DNA of 64,000 nucleotides from Candidatus Peribacteraceae bacterium (GTDB lineage Bacteria; Patescibacteriota; Gracilibacteria; Peribacterales; Peribacteraceae): assembly GCA_028703445.1 (NCBI GenBank), contig JAQVMW010000001.1, positions 124,001-188,000 on the forward strand, in the 5' to 3' direction. Positions 56,730 through 64,000 of the stretch are shown here, piece after piece. The translations under genes and the position numbers were made by a program. The notes below the pieces were generated by a model, which worked only from the letters and a program-made list of their open reading frames with translations, did no database searches and was not told where the DNA came from. Each line of letters opens with the position of its first letter. The stretch's first letter is position 1.

Positions 56730-59700
56730 ATGATGCGCCCGTCTCGTCGTTTGGTTTTCTGGGCATTGGGGATTCTTATGGCGCTCGCCATCTGCGCAAT
56801 ACTGTTGTTCCTTTTGAATAAATCCAAGCGAAATCCGGAGATACCCCCCCAAAAAACCATCGAGGCCGACGTCCTCATTTATGGGGGAAGCCTGGGGGGG
56901 ATCAGTGCTGCCCTTTCTCTGGCAAACGAGAACAGAACGATTGTCCTCGTAACGGAAAACTCCGTGATCGGAGGGCAAGCAGTGGAGTCGGGAATCAGTG
57001 CCTTCGATGACATGCATAATCCATGGGAAGACAGCCTGCTCTACGCCGAGTTGGCTACCTACCTTCGAAGCCGGTACCGAAACGATGGTTCCGGTCTCGG
57101 AAGGGCAGTGGTAGGAAAAGTGGCAAGTCCCGCTCAGGATATCGAAGATTTCTTCTTAAAAAAAATTGCCGAAAAGCCGGAGATCACTCTTCTCAGAAAC
57201 CATCGCTTTGTAGAAGCACACAAAAATGGAAACAAATATGAGAACGCAATAGTGGAAGATAAGAAAACACAACAGAGAACGCTCGTGCGTTTCTCTTATC
57301 TTGTGTCCGCATCACAGACAGGCCTTTTGCTCAAAGAGCTTGGTGAACCCTACGACGTCGGCTTTGATACCGCAGAAGAAACAGGGGAGTCCGGTACTCT
57401 CCCCAAAGTTGTGAAAGATGCTTTCGTGAATGGAATAGACGATGGAACCCAGAAATTTCCCGGTTGGGGAAATCGTGTCCAGGCCGTCAGCTCTCCTTTC
57501 GTTTTGTTCGATCGTGGGTATTCCGGCGATTTTTTCCCTATCGATCAGTTCCCCGATCAGAACTGCTGGCTCCCCGCAAGGTCCGAGAGCTATATCATCA
57601 GCGCTTCCGTCTCTCAATCATCCAAGGCACTCTGCGTGGCCGCGGTGACTCCCCATCCCGGTTTCAGCGACACATACGACGTGTACTTCATCAATCATGG
57701 CATGAAGGAAATTGGAGCGAACATTCGCTGGCCATCTTCAAGCATCTCTCTGAATGTATCCAAAACTGCAGAGACAACTGAGCGTTTTGTGAAAATCGGA
57801 ACCTTTTTCATCGATCCTCTCGATCCCCCCACGCTTACATTCAGCTCCAAGAATACCCCCCTCTCCGTCGAAGGGATTCTTCTGGTGAAAACAAATTTGC
57901 ATCACCCCCCGTTGATCGTTTCTGCTCCCTTTGCCGAGATCACCACTGTTAAGCGCTCCGGCTTACTCGTCACGTCCGATGTCTATCTGATCGCCCGAGA
58001 TGGCGTGAGTGCTCCCTCTTCCCTGCAGATAACAATCAACAAGGAATCCTACCTAGTCACAGAAGAAGGAAAAGGAACCTACCTCCTGCGCAATGTGATT
58101 TTCGGCAACACGGGATCATTCGTCCTCCCTCCTGAGACCCGCGAGACGCTCGCGAGTATCATGGCCTTCCCAACAGGCTTAGCTACTCGTCGCACGACAT
58201 TTGAATGGAAGTTACCCGCAGCACTGGATAATACTGACCAAAAAAGCAATCCAGTAAAGGCCTCGTGGGATTTTACAGTCAACAAGAGTGGTGAATATAT
58301 TCTTGGAATTGATTGGACAAGAAAGCAATGGATCAAGGTTGCGCTCCGCGAGAGCAAAACAAACAAAGAGATAACCACTTTCGGCTTCCAACCGCTCTAC
58401 CCCAGCCGTACTACACAGCCCATAAGAGTTGTACGTCTGACGGCAGGTGTGTTCTATCGGATGGAAGCGGATCCCCTCACGAACACCGTCGCCCAATGGG
58501 ATCCACCTCCTATTTTCTCACTGGAAGCCCTAGACGCGTCCAATTATCGCTATGAGAAATCATCGGAGGGGAATAGCGCTCACTTGGTTGGTTCCGCGAC
58601 CACGGGCATCTATGATGCTTGGGTACGCAGTCCAAACAAATCCGTGAAAATTCTCTCCGCTCTACTATTCAAAAACGGGAATTCATATGACATTCCCATT
58701 AAACAGTTGGAAGCATTCACTTATGCTGGAAAATTCTTTCTTTTTTTGCCCTATGATTTGAGGGCAAACGGTGCAAGTGAGCTTCTCGTGTCCCCTTCTT
58801 CTCAAGAGGATGTCTACCACTTTCGGAGAACCTCACCAAAAAATGATCTCACTGTGGATCTCTCATCGCTTCCACCTGGTAAATGGTCAACTGTCTTCGG
58901 AACACTCAACACTTCGGATATCTCTAATCCTCCTTCTGCTACCATCCATCATTCCAATGGAAGACTTCCTGATCAAAATCTGCCGTTGCTCTCGGTTGGA
59001 TATTCACTGATCGGTAAAAACTCCTTTGTGCATCAGGGACCATCCACAATGACAATCAATAATCTTCCGAACGAAATTCAAGATATCTGGTTTTATGAGG
59101 AAATTCCAAATCTGCAAACATCTTGGCAATTCTCCCTCTTTCGTAAAATCGTTGGCAACGATGAATCGAATGAAAATCCTACTCTCTTTTCCTTCAGGAA
59201 TATTGTTTCCTCCGGATCTGTCGTTTCGGGAACTTTTTTCGTTCCCAGTCTCTCCCCTGTCGCGCGTACGACCATGGGCGCGACCATTGTCGCGGAACCA
59301 TCGAATGATTTCACTCCTGTGTTCGTCGACGACATTGAATCACAGGCAACCATCGATGGCTCCCGGCAGCTTTCCTATCTGTACTACTACTGGCTGAAAT
59401 ACATTGTTCCACCTCTTCAAGGCATCTTGGACTGCGATGCAACGCACGACCCTGTCTGTTCGATGAAACGTGTTTCTCTGCTCCTGGGTCTGTTCCCGGG
59501 ATCCTCAGACCTGTTCCCTGTGATCCCGTACTACCGGGAAGGCAGAAGAGCAAAAACTGTTGATCGTATGAATGAAATGGATCTCTCCCTCCTCCTCCAG
59601 AACTGTGATGAGAAGCCCGGCGCCTGCACGGACACCACTTGTGAAAGTTATGTGCAAAACAACCATTTCTGCATCAAGAAACAACAGGAGGCCGTCTTCC

Positions 59701-60527
59701 CCGCCGATTCCATTGCGGCAGTGCATTATGGAATGGACATTCACGCTTACTACAACCTTGAAGAGTATTTCGCTAAAAATGGCGTGTCGGAATTCTTGAA
59801 ATACTTCAAGGAAAAAAAACTGTTATCTGGTCTCTCTAACCCATTACAAAATTTCGTTTCCTTCGTGCGACCGTCTTCACTGAAGATGGGCGCCCTGATT
59901 CCACAGAAAACAGAAAACCTTCTTTTGGTATCAAGCAATATCGGCTCAACCCAACTCGCCAATGGTGCTCTCCGTATCCATGTGAATGAGATGGCCATCG
60001 GTCAATCTGCCGGCTACCTCCTGGCTTTCTGTCTTCAGAACAACATCACGCCTGCCCTCTTGCGCGACGATGCCTCCAAACTGCACACCTTCCAGCATCT
60101 GCTCATTGAGAAAGGCGCTGTCATTTATCCCATTCGCGATATGAATGCCGATCCAACACTCAGCAAAGCCGTGCAACATCTGATCGTGGATGGTTTGCTG
60201 CAACCGGAACTCGTCCCCTTCGCTCCCCCCTCCACCTACCATTCATTCCAATTCGTTGTGGGCACAGATACACCGCTGTCTGAAGCCGATAACGCCCTCA
60301 TGAAACAGATTTGGGCAAATGACCGTACCATCGACGCAATTTCGCCAAAAAACGTTTTCTCGTTGTTTTCCGAAACTCCGGAAAAAATGACCAATGAACG
60401 AAAAAGATCGCTCCTTGTGCTTATGGGATTCGCTGAGCAAAACTCGACCGAAAAGGAGAAATCTAAAAAAGCCCATCTCTTCCGCACCATCTACCTCATA
60501 AAAGGGAAAGAGCTGCATTGGTACTGA
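56730..60527 (+). CDS. membrane-anchored FAD-dependent oxidoreductase with large insertion
   Basis: 1265 aa. N-terminal anchor helix (about 8-30), then ADVLIYGGSLGGISAALSLA, the FAD-binding Rossmann start, and GGQAVESGISAFDD, typical of the FAD_oxidored (xanthan-lyase-associated) family. The flavin domain resumes near residue 925 (PYYREGRRAKTVDRMNEMDL) and ends with the NGALRIHVNEMAIGQSAGYLLAF helix. The roughly 600 residues between are beta-rich modules, far beyond the family norm. The last 130 residues (AVIYPIRDMNADPTLSKAVQHLIVDGLL) resemble one SLH-like repeat. ATG 56730 was chosen because TATAGT ends 11 bases before it; GTG 56721 is only 2 bases from that -10. Substrate unknown, presumably glycan. 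Confidence 0.8.
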   Translation: MMRPSRRLVFWALGILMALAICAILLFLLNKSKRNPEIPPQKTIEADVLIYGGSLGGISAALSLANENRTIVLVTENSVIGGQAVESGISAFDDMHNPWEDSLLYAELATYLRSRYRNDGSGLGRAVVGKVASPAQDIEDFFLKKIAEKPEITLLRNHRFVEAHKNGNKYENAIVEDKKTQQRTLVRFSYLVSASQTGLLLKELGEPYDVGFDTAEETGESGTLPKVVKDAFVNGIDDGTQKFPGWGNRVQAVSSPFVLFDRGYSGDFFPIDQFPDQNCWLPARSESYIISASVSQSSKALCVAAVTPHPGFSDTYDVYFINHGMKEIGANIRWPSSSISLNVSKTAETTERFVKIGTFFIDPLDPPTLTFSSKNTPLSVEGILLVKTNLHHPPLIVSAPFAEITTVKRSGLLVTSDVYLIARDGVSAPSSLQITINKESYLVTEEGKGTYLLRNVIFGNTGSFVLPPETRETLASIMAFPTGLATRRTTFEWKLPAALDNTDQKSNPVKASWDFTVNKSGEYILGIDWTRKQWIKVALRESKTNKEITTFGFQPLYPSRTTQPIRVVRLTAGVFYRMEADPLTNTVAQWDPPPIFSLEALDASNYRYEKSSEGNSAHLVGSATTGIYDAWVRSPNKSVKILSALLFKNGNSYDIPIKQLEAFTYAGKFFLFLPYDLRANGASELLVSPSSQEDVYHFRRTSPKNDLTVDLSSLPPGKWSTVFGTLNTSDISNPPSATIHHSNGRLPDQNLPLLSVGYSLIGKNSFVHQGPSTMTINNLPNEIQDIWFYEEIPNLQTSWQFSLFRKIVGNDESNENPTLFSFRNIVSSGSVVSGTFFVPSLSPVARTTMGATIVAEPSNDFTPVFVDDIESQATIDGSRQLSYLYYYWLKYIVPPLQGILDCDATHDPVCSMKRVSLLLGLFPGSSDLFPVIPYYREGRRAKTVDRMNEMDLSLLLQNCDEKPGACTDTTCESYVQNNHFCIKKQQEAVFPADSIAAVHYGMDIHAYYNLEEYFAKNGVSEFLKYFKEKKLLSGLSNPLQNFVSFVRPSSLKMGALIPQKTENLLLVSSNIGSTQLANGALRIHVNEMAIGQSAGYLLAFCLQNNITPALLRDDASKLHTFQHLLIEKGAVIYPIRDMNADPTLSKAVQHLIVDGLLQPELVPFAPPSTYHSFQFVVGTDTPLSEADNALMKQIWANDRTIDAISPKNVFSLFSETPEKMTNERKRSLLVLMGFAEQNSTEKEKSKKAHLFRTIYLIKGKELHWY

Positions 60528-60668
60528 TAGCTGCACTCACTCTGAAAAGTAGCCTCCCCCGATCTGACGGCCGGGGTTGTTCGGCGTGGTAAAACATGGA
60601 TGTAATTTCCATCTGTTTTAAGGATCCCTGAGTCCGATTCCTACCTTCCACATACCACAAAAAAATGG

Positions 60669-60674
60669 TATAAT
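60669..60674 (+). promoter_or_regulatory. extended -10 of the GT4-CsaB gene
   Basis: TGGTATAAT with TATAAT at 60669-60674. The ATG at 60686 is 11 bases later, so the leader is about 5 bases. The gap 60528-60668 holds a CCCCG...CGGGG stem near 60560 and nothing else certain. Confidence 0.7.
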
Positions 60675-60685
60675 TACCTGATTAT

Positions 60686-63118
60686 ATGCACATCGCCATC
60701 ATCTTCCCGAGTTCACCGGATAATTGTATATGCAAACTCGTGTACGCCATTACCCGATACTCAATAGGCCTGATCAAAACTCTCAAAAAAAGGGATACTG
60801 AAACGTGCGTGACAATCCTATCAACTTTGGAGAATCAGGGTCGATTTTCGCTGCATTCTGAAATCTTTGATTCCGATCGTTTCATGGTACACCGATGCTT
60901 TAACCGGAATTCCCGGGGGTTCCTCTCTCTCCTCTGGAAGGTACGCTGGAGCGAATTTGATGTTGTCCACCTGCAGCATGAAACGTTTCTCTATGGAGGA
61001 CCTTTGAGCCTTTTCGTCTTGCCGCTCGTTGTCCGTTGGATACGACACTCTGTGCCGATCGTCGTGACACTGCATCACGTCGTGCATCCAAAAAAAATCA
61101 CAAAGAAATTTACCGATATCTACTGCACCAGATTGCCGCCATTGCTCATAAAGTGCGGATACGCATTTTTCTATCGATTTCTTGGATATGCCGCAACGCA
61201 CTGCATCGTGCATGAAGATTGTGATCAATCAACGCTCACGGAGGCCTATGGTATTCCTGCACGCAAAATATCCATTATCCCTCACGGATCAGAGGATCGC
61301 ATCATTGAAAACACTGCAGAAAAGAAGGTGCTCATGGAACAATTTGGCATCCCCGCTGATGCGGAACGTATTTACGGATTCCTGGGGTACATGGACCTCT
61401 CGAAAGGAATCGACATGCTCGTGAATGAGTTTTTGGATCATCTCGCTCTCCATCCACGGGATGTACTCCTCATCGGCGGTATCCCCAATCCTCACTATGT
61501 CAAACAACGGAAACTCGTGGAACAACTCCAATTCCTGAGAGACCGCACCGAGCACGAAGGACATGGAAGAATTATTTGGCGCGGAGAGATCCCCACGAAC
61601 CACACAGACGCCTTCTATCAGCTCATCGACGCAATCATCATTCCCTACCACAGCTTCAACGGCGGCAGTGCCGCTCTGGCACGCGCCATCAGTTATGATG
61701 TCCCCTGTCTGCTCTCCGAGGCATTTGTAGAATGCGATACCGGCCCTGCAATCATCTTTTCACTGCAAAAAGGAGGATTGAGTGGAGCATTGCATTTTTG
61801 TGACATGACACAACATCTTCCGCATCCTTCTGATCCCGCATTCAAAGCATGGCGCGAAGGACGTCTCTGGCCTGCCGTGAGCGCAAAGACGCTGAAACTG
61901 TATCGCGAGCTGATCATGCCCGCGCCCCGGTCTTCCATCCTCCTTCTCGGCGCCTACGGCCAGCAGAACCTGGGCGATGAACTTCTGCTCCAGTCCTGTC
62001 TGGATCATCTGCCACGTTCCTCCTGTGTCGTCGCCTCCGCTCATCCTGCAGAAACGGAAAAAACACATAATGTTCGTGCAGTACCCAGCCACATCGGTTT
62101 CGCCCTCCTTCGGTGCTTTCTCCGCGCACGGATAATCGTGGTGGGCGGAGGCGATCAGTTCAAGCTCCTCAAGAAATCAATGGGACGTTCCCGACATTCC
62201 CTGCTCATCCGCGAAACCATTCTCGTCGTCATGGCAAAGCTGCTCGGGAAAAAAGTGTACTTCATCGGTGTCGGCATCGGCGCCATTTCCACACGATTCG
62301 CCCGCCTCCTCTCGACCATCATACTGCGGCTTGCGGATATCTCTTCATTCCGCGACAGGGAAAGCGCTCGCATTGCACGGACGCTTGCACCCCGGGCACA
62401 GATTATTGAAAGCGCAGATCTCGCCTTCCTGCAACGTTCCGGCGTGGGCGCATCCACCGCCATCGCATCCTCCCCTCTCCGATTGGGCATCGCACCGGTG
62501 TTCAACCTCGACCATGCGGAAGCATTTCCGACCGTCACCCATGCGATCGGTGCCTCCATCGACACTTTCCTGAACGCAGACCCAAACCGAGAGGTGCTAT
62601 TCCTGCCGTTCCAGACAGGAAGCCAAAACCACCACGATATCATCACGAGCGGCGAAATCCTCGATCACGTCTCCCAACGCCAGCGCTGTGCCATTCATGA
62701 TCATCTGGATATCGTGACAGTCGAACAGACCTATCGTTCCATAAACATGCTCTGGGGCATGCGCCTGCATTCGCTGATTCTCGCCTGTCTCTACCAGGTA
62801 CCTTTCATTGCGCTCATTTATGATGTCAAAGTCCGTAAATTCCTCGAAGAAATTGATTGCGCGCAATGGGGCATCCCGTTGGATGAATCCTTCTCGGCCG
62901 AAAAACTCCTCTCACTTCATCAGAAACTCGAATCTGAATTGCCACAGGTACGATTGCATCTGCATACACAAGCGGAGAAACTGAAGAGACTTGCTCAAAT
63001 CAACGCAGAGCTTCTCAGCACGATCGGCACGGAAGCGGAGGGGATCTCCGTCCCCTGCCACAATCCTCCGACTGTACATGAACGTGCAACCTTCCGCCCC
63101 CTGGCCTCGGAATCATGA
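60686..63118 (+). CDS. GT4 glycosyltransferase fused to CsaB-type pyruvyl transferase
   Basis: 810 aa. Residues 1 to about 405 are a GT-B glycosyltransferase: HLQHE, VVTLHHVVHP, ISIIPHGSED, GFLGYMDLSKGIDMLV, IIPYHSFNGGSAALARAISYDVP. From about 412, ILLLGAYGQQNLGDELLLQSCL opens a polysaccharide pyruvyl transferase like CsaB, closing with LWGMRLHSLILACLYQVPFIAL. CsaB-type enzymes add the ketal pyruvate that SLH domains bind, so this protein may build and pyruvylate the wall polymer holding the SLH protein at 13.5 kb. Its stop overlaps the next start (ATGA). Confidence 0.88.
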   Translation: MHIAIIFPSSPDNCICKLVYAITRYSIGLIKTLKKRDTETCVTILSTLENQGRFSLHSEIFDSDRFMVHRCFNRNSRGFLSLLWKVRWSEFDVVHLQHETFLYGGPLSLFVLPLVVRWIRHSVPIVVTLHHVVHPKKITKKFTDIYCTRLPPLLIKCGYAFFYRFLGYAATHCIVHEDCDQSTLTEAYGIPARKISIIPHGSEDRIIENTAEKKVLMEQFGIPADAERIYGFLGYMDLSKGIDMLVNEFLDHLALHPRDVLLIGGIPNPHYVKQRKLVEQLQFLRDRTEHEGHGRIIWRGEIPTNHTDAFYQLIDAIIIPYHSFNGGSAALARAISYDVPCLLSEAFVECDTGPAIIFSLQKGGLSGALHFCDMTQHLPHPSDPAFKAWREGRLWPAVSAKTLKLYRELIMPAPRSSILLLGAYGQQNLGDELLLQSCLDHLPRSSCVVASAHPAETEKTHNVRAVPSHIGFALLRCFLRARIIVVGGGDQFKLLKKSMGRSRHSLLIRETILVVMAKLLGKKVYFIGVGIGAISTRFARLLSTIILRLADISSFRDRESARIARTLAPRAQIIESADLAFLQRSGVGASTAIASSPLRLGIAPVFNLDHAEAFPTVTHAIGASIDTFLNADPNREVLFLPFQTGSQNHHDIITSGEILDHVSQRQRCAIHDHLDIVTVEQTYRSINMLWGMRLHSLILACLYQVPFIALIYDVKVRKFLEEIDCAQWGIPLDESFSAEKLLSLHQKLESELPQVRLHLHTQAEKLKRLAQINAELLSTIGTEAEGISVPCHNPPTVHERATFRPLASES

Positions 63119-64000
63119 GCGAACTCCCTGTTGCAGCCGGCATTTCCAAACCGATGCGGACGGAGACGGCCGCGCTGTCCGGATCACCGCCTGACGTAAA
63201 CGCTGTCGCACACGCATCCAGGCAGTATCGCCGATCCGCACTCTGGATTTTCATCATCTTCTTCGGCGTACACCTTTTCATCTTTCGCGGCGTTCTGGTA
63301 CACGTTCCGGATCTCCTCGCCGGTCGTTCCGTTCTCAATACCAGTGAACTTGTTCCGTTCTTCGATCCATCCTCACAGTTCTTCGAACAGGCCGGCGGAG
63401 CATTCAGCGACCTCACGAACGCCTATGAATTTCGCGTTCGCTATTCCCTGCTCACCACATGGATGCGGTACTACCTTTTCCTGCCGTTCACCATCGTGCT
63501 CACTCCGTTCATCGGAGCATTTCTCTCCTGCCTCTTCGTCAGTGAATTCCTGCGTCGGCTGCTCCCAAGCATCCCGCCAAAACGGATTTTACACGCGACG
63601 GCTCTCACAACGCTTTTCATTCACTTCATGCTGCTTTCGGCGAAGATCACGCACTTCTACACGCTCATTCTGGGATTCGACATCTTCGTCATCTCCTTCG
63701 TCTTCTTTCTGCTTGGTCTGCTCCTCGAACCAAAACACCCGCTCCTGCTCCTGCTTGCCTCCAGTATCGTTGCACTGGCGAACCCTGCCGTACACTTTCT
63801 GGTGCTCTATCCCCTGACCGTCGTTTTCTTCTGCGCAGGAACAGGAATTCTGCTCCTCATCTCCGGTGGAAAACGAGAGGGCGCGAATGCAGAAGGAGCT
63901 GCGCAAAACACAAGAAGGATCTCGTTGGGGCTCTGGAAGCGCATCATTCTGGCACCCCTATTCATGGGAATATTCACTGTACTGCCGTACGGACTCTTCG
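63115..64000 (+). CDS. polytopic membrane protein, cut by the window end
   Basis: At least 295 residues, open to the last base. After a polar N-terminus of 45 residues come membrane helices (SALWIFIIFFGVHLFIF, FLPFTIVLTPFIGAFLSCLFV, LHATALTTLFIHFMLL, FDIFVISFVFFLLGLLL, and more). The first outer loop contains LVPFFDPSSQFFEQAGG, resembling the acidic loop of GT-C type or O-antigen-related proteins. Coupled to the GT4-CsaB gene by ATGA. Probably glycan transfer or export; family not certain. Confidence 0.65.
   Translation, partial: MSELPVAAGISKPMRTETAALSGSPPDVNAVAHASRQYRRSALWIFIIFFGVHLFIFRGVLVHVPDLLAGRSVLNTSELVPFFDPSSQFFEQAGGAFSDLTNAYEFRVRYSLLTTWMRYYLFLPFTIVLTPFIGAFLSCLFVSEFLRRLLPSIPPKRILHATALTTLFIHFMLLSAKITHFYTLILGFDIFVISFVFFLLGLLLEPKHPLLLLLASSIVALANPAVHFLVLYPLTVVFFCAGTGILLLISGGKREGANAEGAAQNTRRISLGLWKRIILAPLFMGIFTVLPYGLF

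Noticed and set aside
60555-60650. tRNA-like stretch (D-loop-like GGCGTGGTAAAAC, stem ATGGA/TCCAT with a 7-base loop)
   Set aside because: No U at loop position 33, no pairing acceptor stem and no proper T-arm on either strand. At best a decayed pseudo-tRNA.
63344-63817. 157-aa Ser/Arg-rich frame near the right end
   Set aside because: It is a shifted frame of the membrane protein that starts at 63115 and runs off the window; its composition is not protein-like.

Overview
The window reads as bacterial chromosome of moderately high GC, with clear AT-rich islands near 12.2-13.4, 23.4-24.8 and 29.3-32.1 kb. TGA is used as an ordinary stop. The likely source is a Patescibacteria/CPR-type bacterium of the Peribacteria/Peregrinibacteria kind (moderate confidence). 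Reasons: SLH domains of the INRAEFTKII type, serine-only linkers in exported proteins, type IV pilus genes, and almost no Shine-Dalgarno sequences. Many genes instead have a sigma70-type -10 hexamer a few bases before the start codon. A few proteins (the ERLESRQMLSG N-terminus, the CYELLGI/GDW protein) look planctomycete-like, so the phylum is not certain. No rRNA, tRNA or CRISPR was found.

Layout. 0.2-5.5 kb: housekeeping and membrane genes (DEAD-box helicase, cation/Ca2+ exchanger, hemolysin III, an [FeFe]-hydrogenase-like domain protein coupled to a membrane protein, a pseudopilin). 5.6-7.3 kb: secreted subtilase. 7.36-13.46 and 18.15-24.96 kb: two copies of a 6-7 kb unit. Each unit holds the 3' end of an ABC ATPase gene, a conserved 115-nt leader, a giant LamG-repeat surface protein with its own C-terminal enzyme domain (alpha/beta hydrolase or M23-like), a small membrane or lipoprotein gene, and an intergenic repeat before the next exported protein. 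Between the units lie an SLH/polysaccharide-lyase protein, a SpoT-type HD hydrolase and a three-gene ABC transporter (COG4587/COG3694/COG4586 type).

25-34.5 kb: secreted protein, Fic enzyme with an operator-like palindrome, histidine kinase, AT-rich SET methyltransferase gene and a membrane-bound TrmB-like regulator. 34.6-40.2 kb: possible peptide-natural-product locus (55-aa protein with perfect SD, caspase-like protease, asparagine-synthetase-like enzyme, ABC exporter). 40.2-44.2 kb: pilT, a 156-bp inverted-repeat element, a chorismate-mutase-like gene and ligA. 44.2-64 kb: cell-surface polysaccharide region (FrhB-like oxidoreductase, pyruvyl transferases, four GT2 enzymes, methyltransferase, GtrII-like enzyme, membrane-anchored flavoprotein, GT4-CsaB fusion, truncated membrane protein).

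How the parts fit: the pyruvyl transferases, including the CsaB-type half of the fusion, could make the pyruvylated polymer to which SLH domains bind. The LamG, SLH and subtilase proteins would form the exported surface layer. Several dispersed intergenic repeats (GTTC-N12-GAAC, TGCCTCACCCCC-type elements) mark places of duplication and rearrangement.
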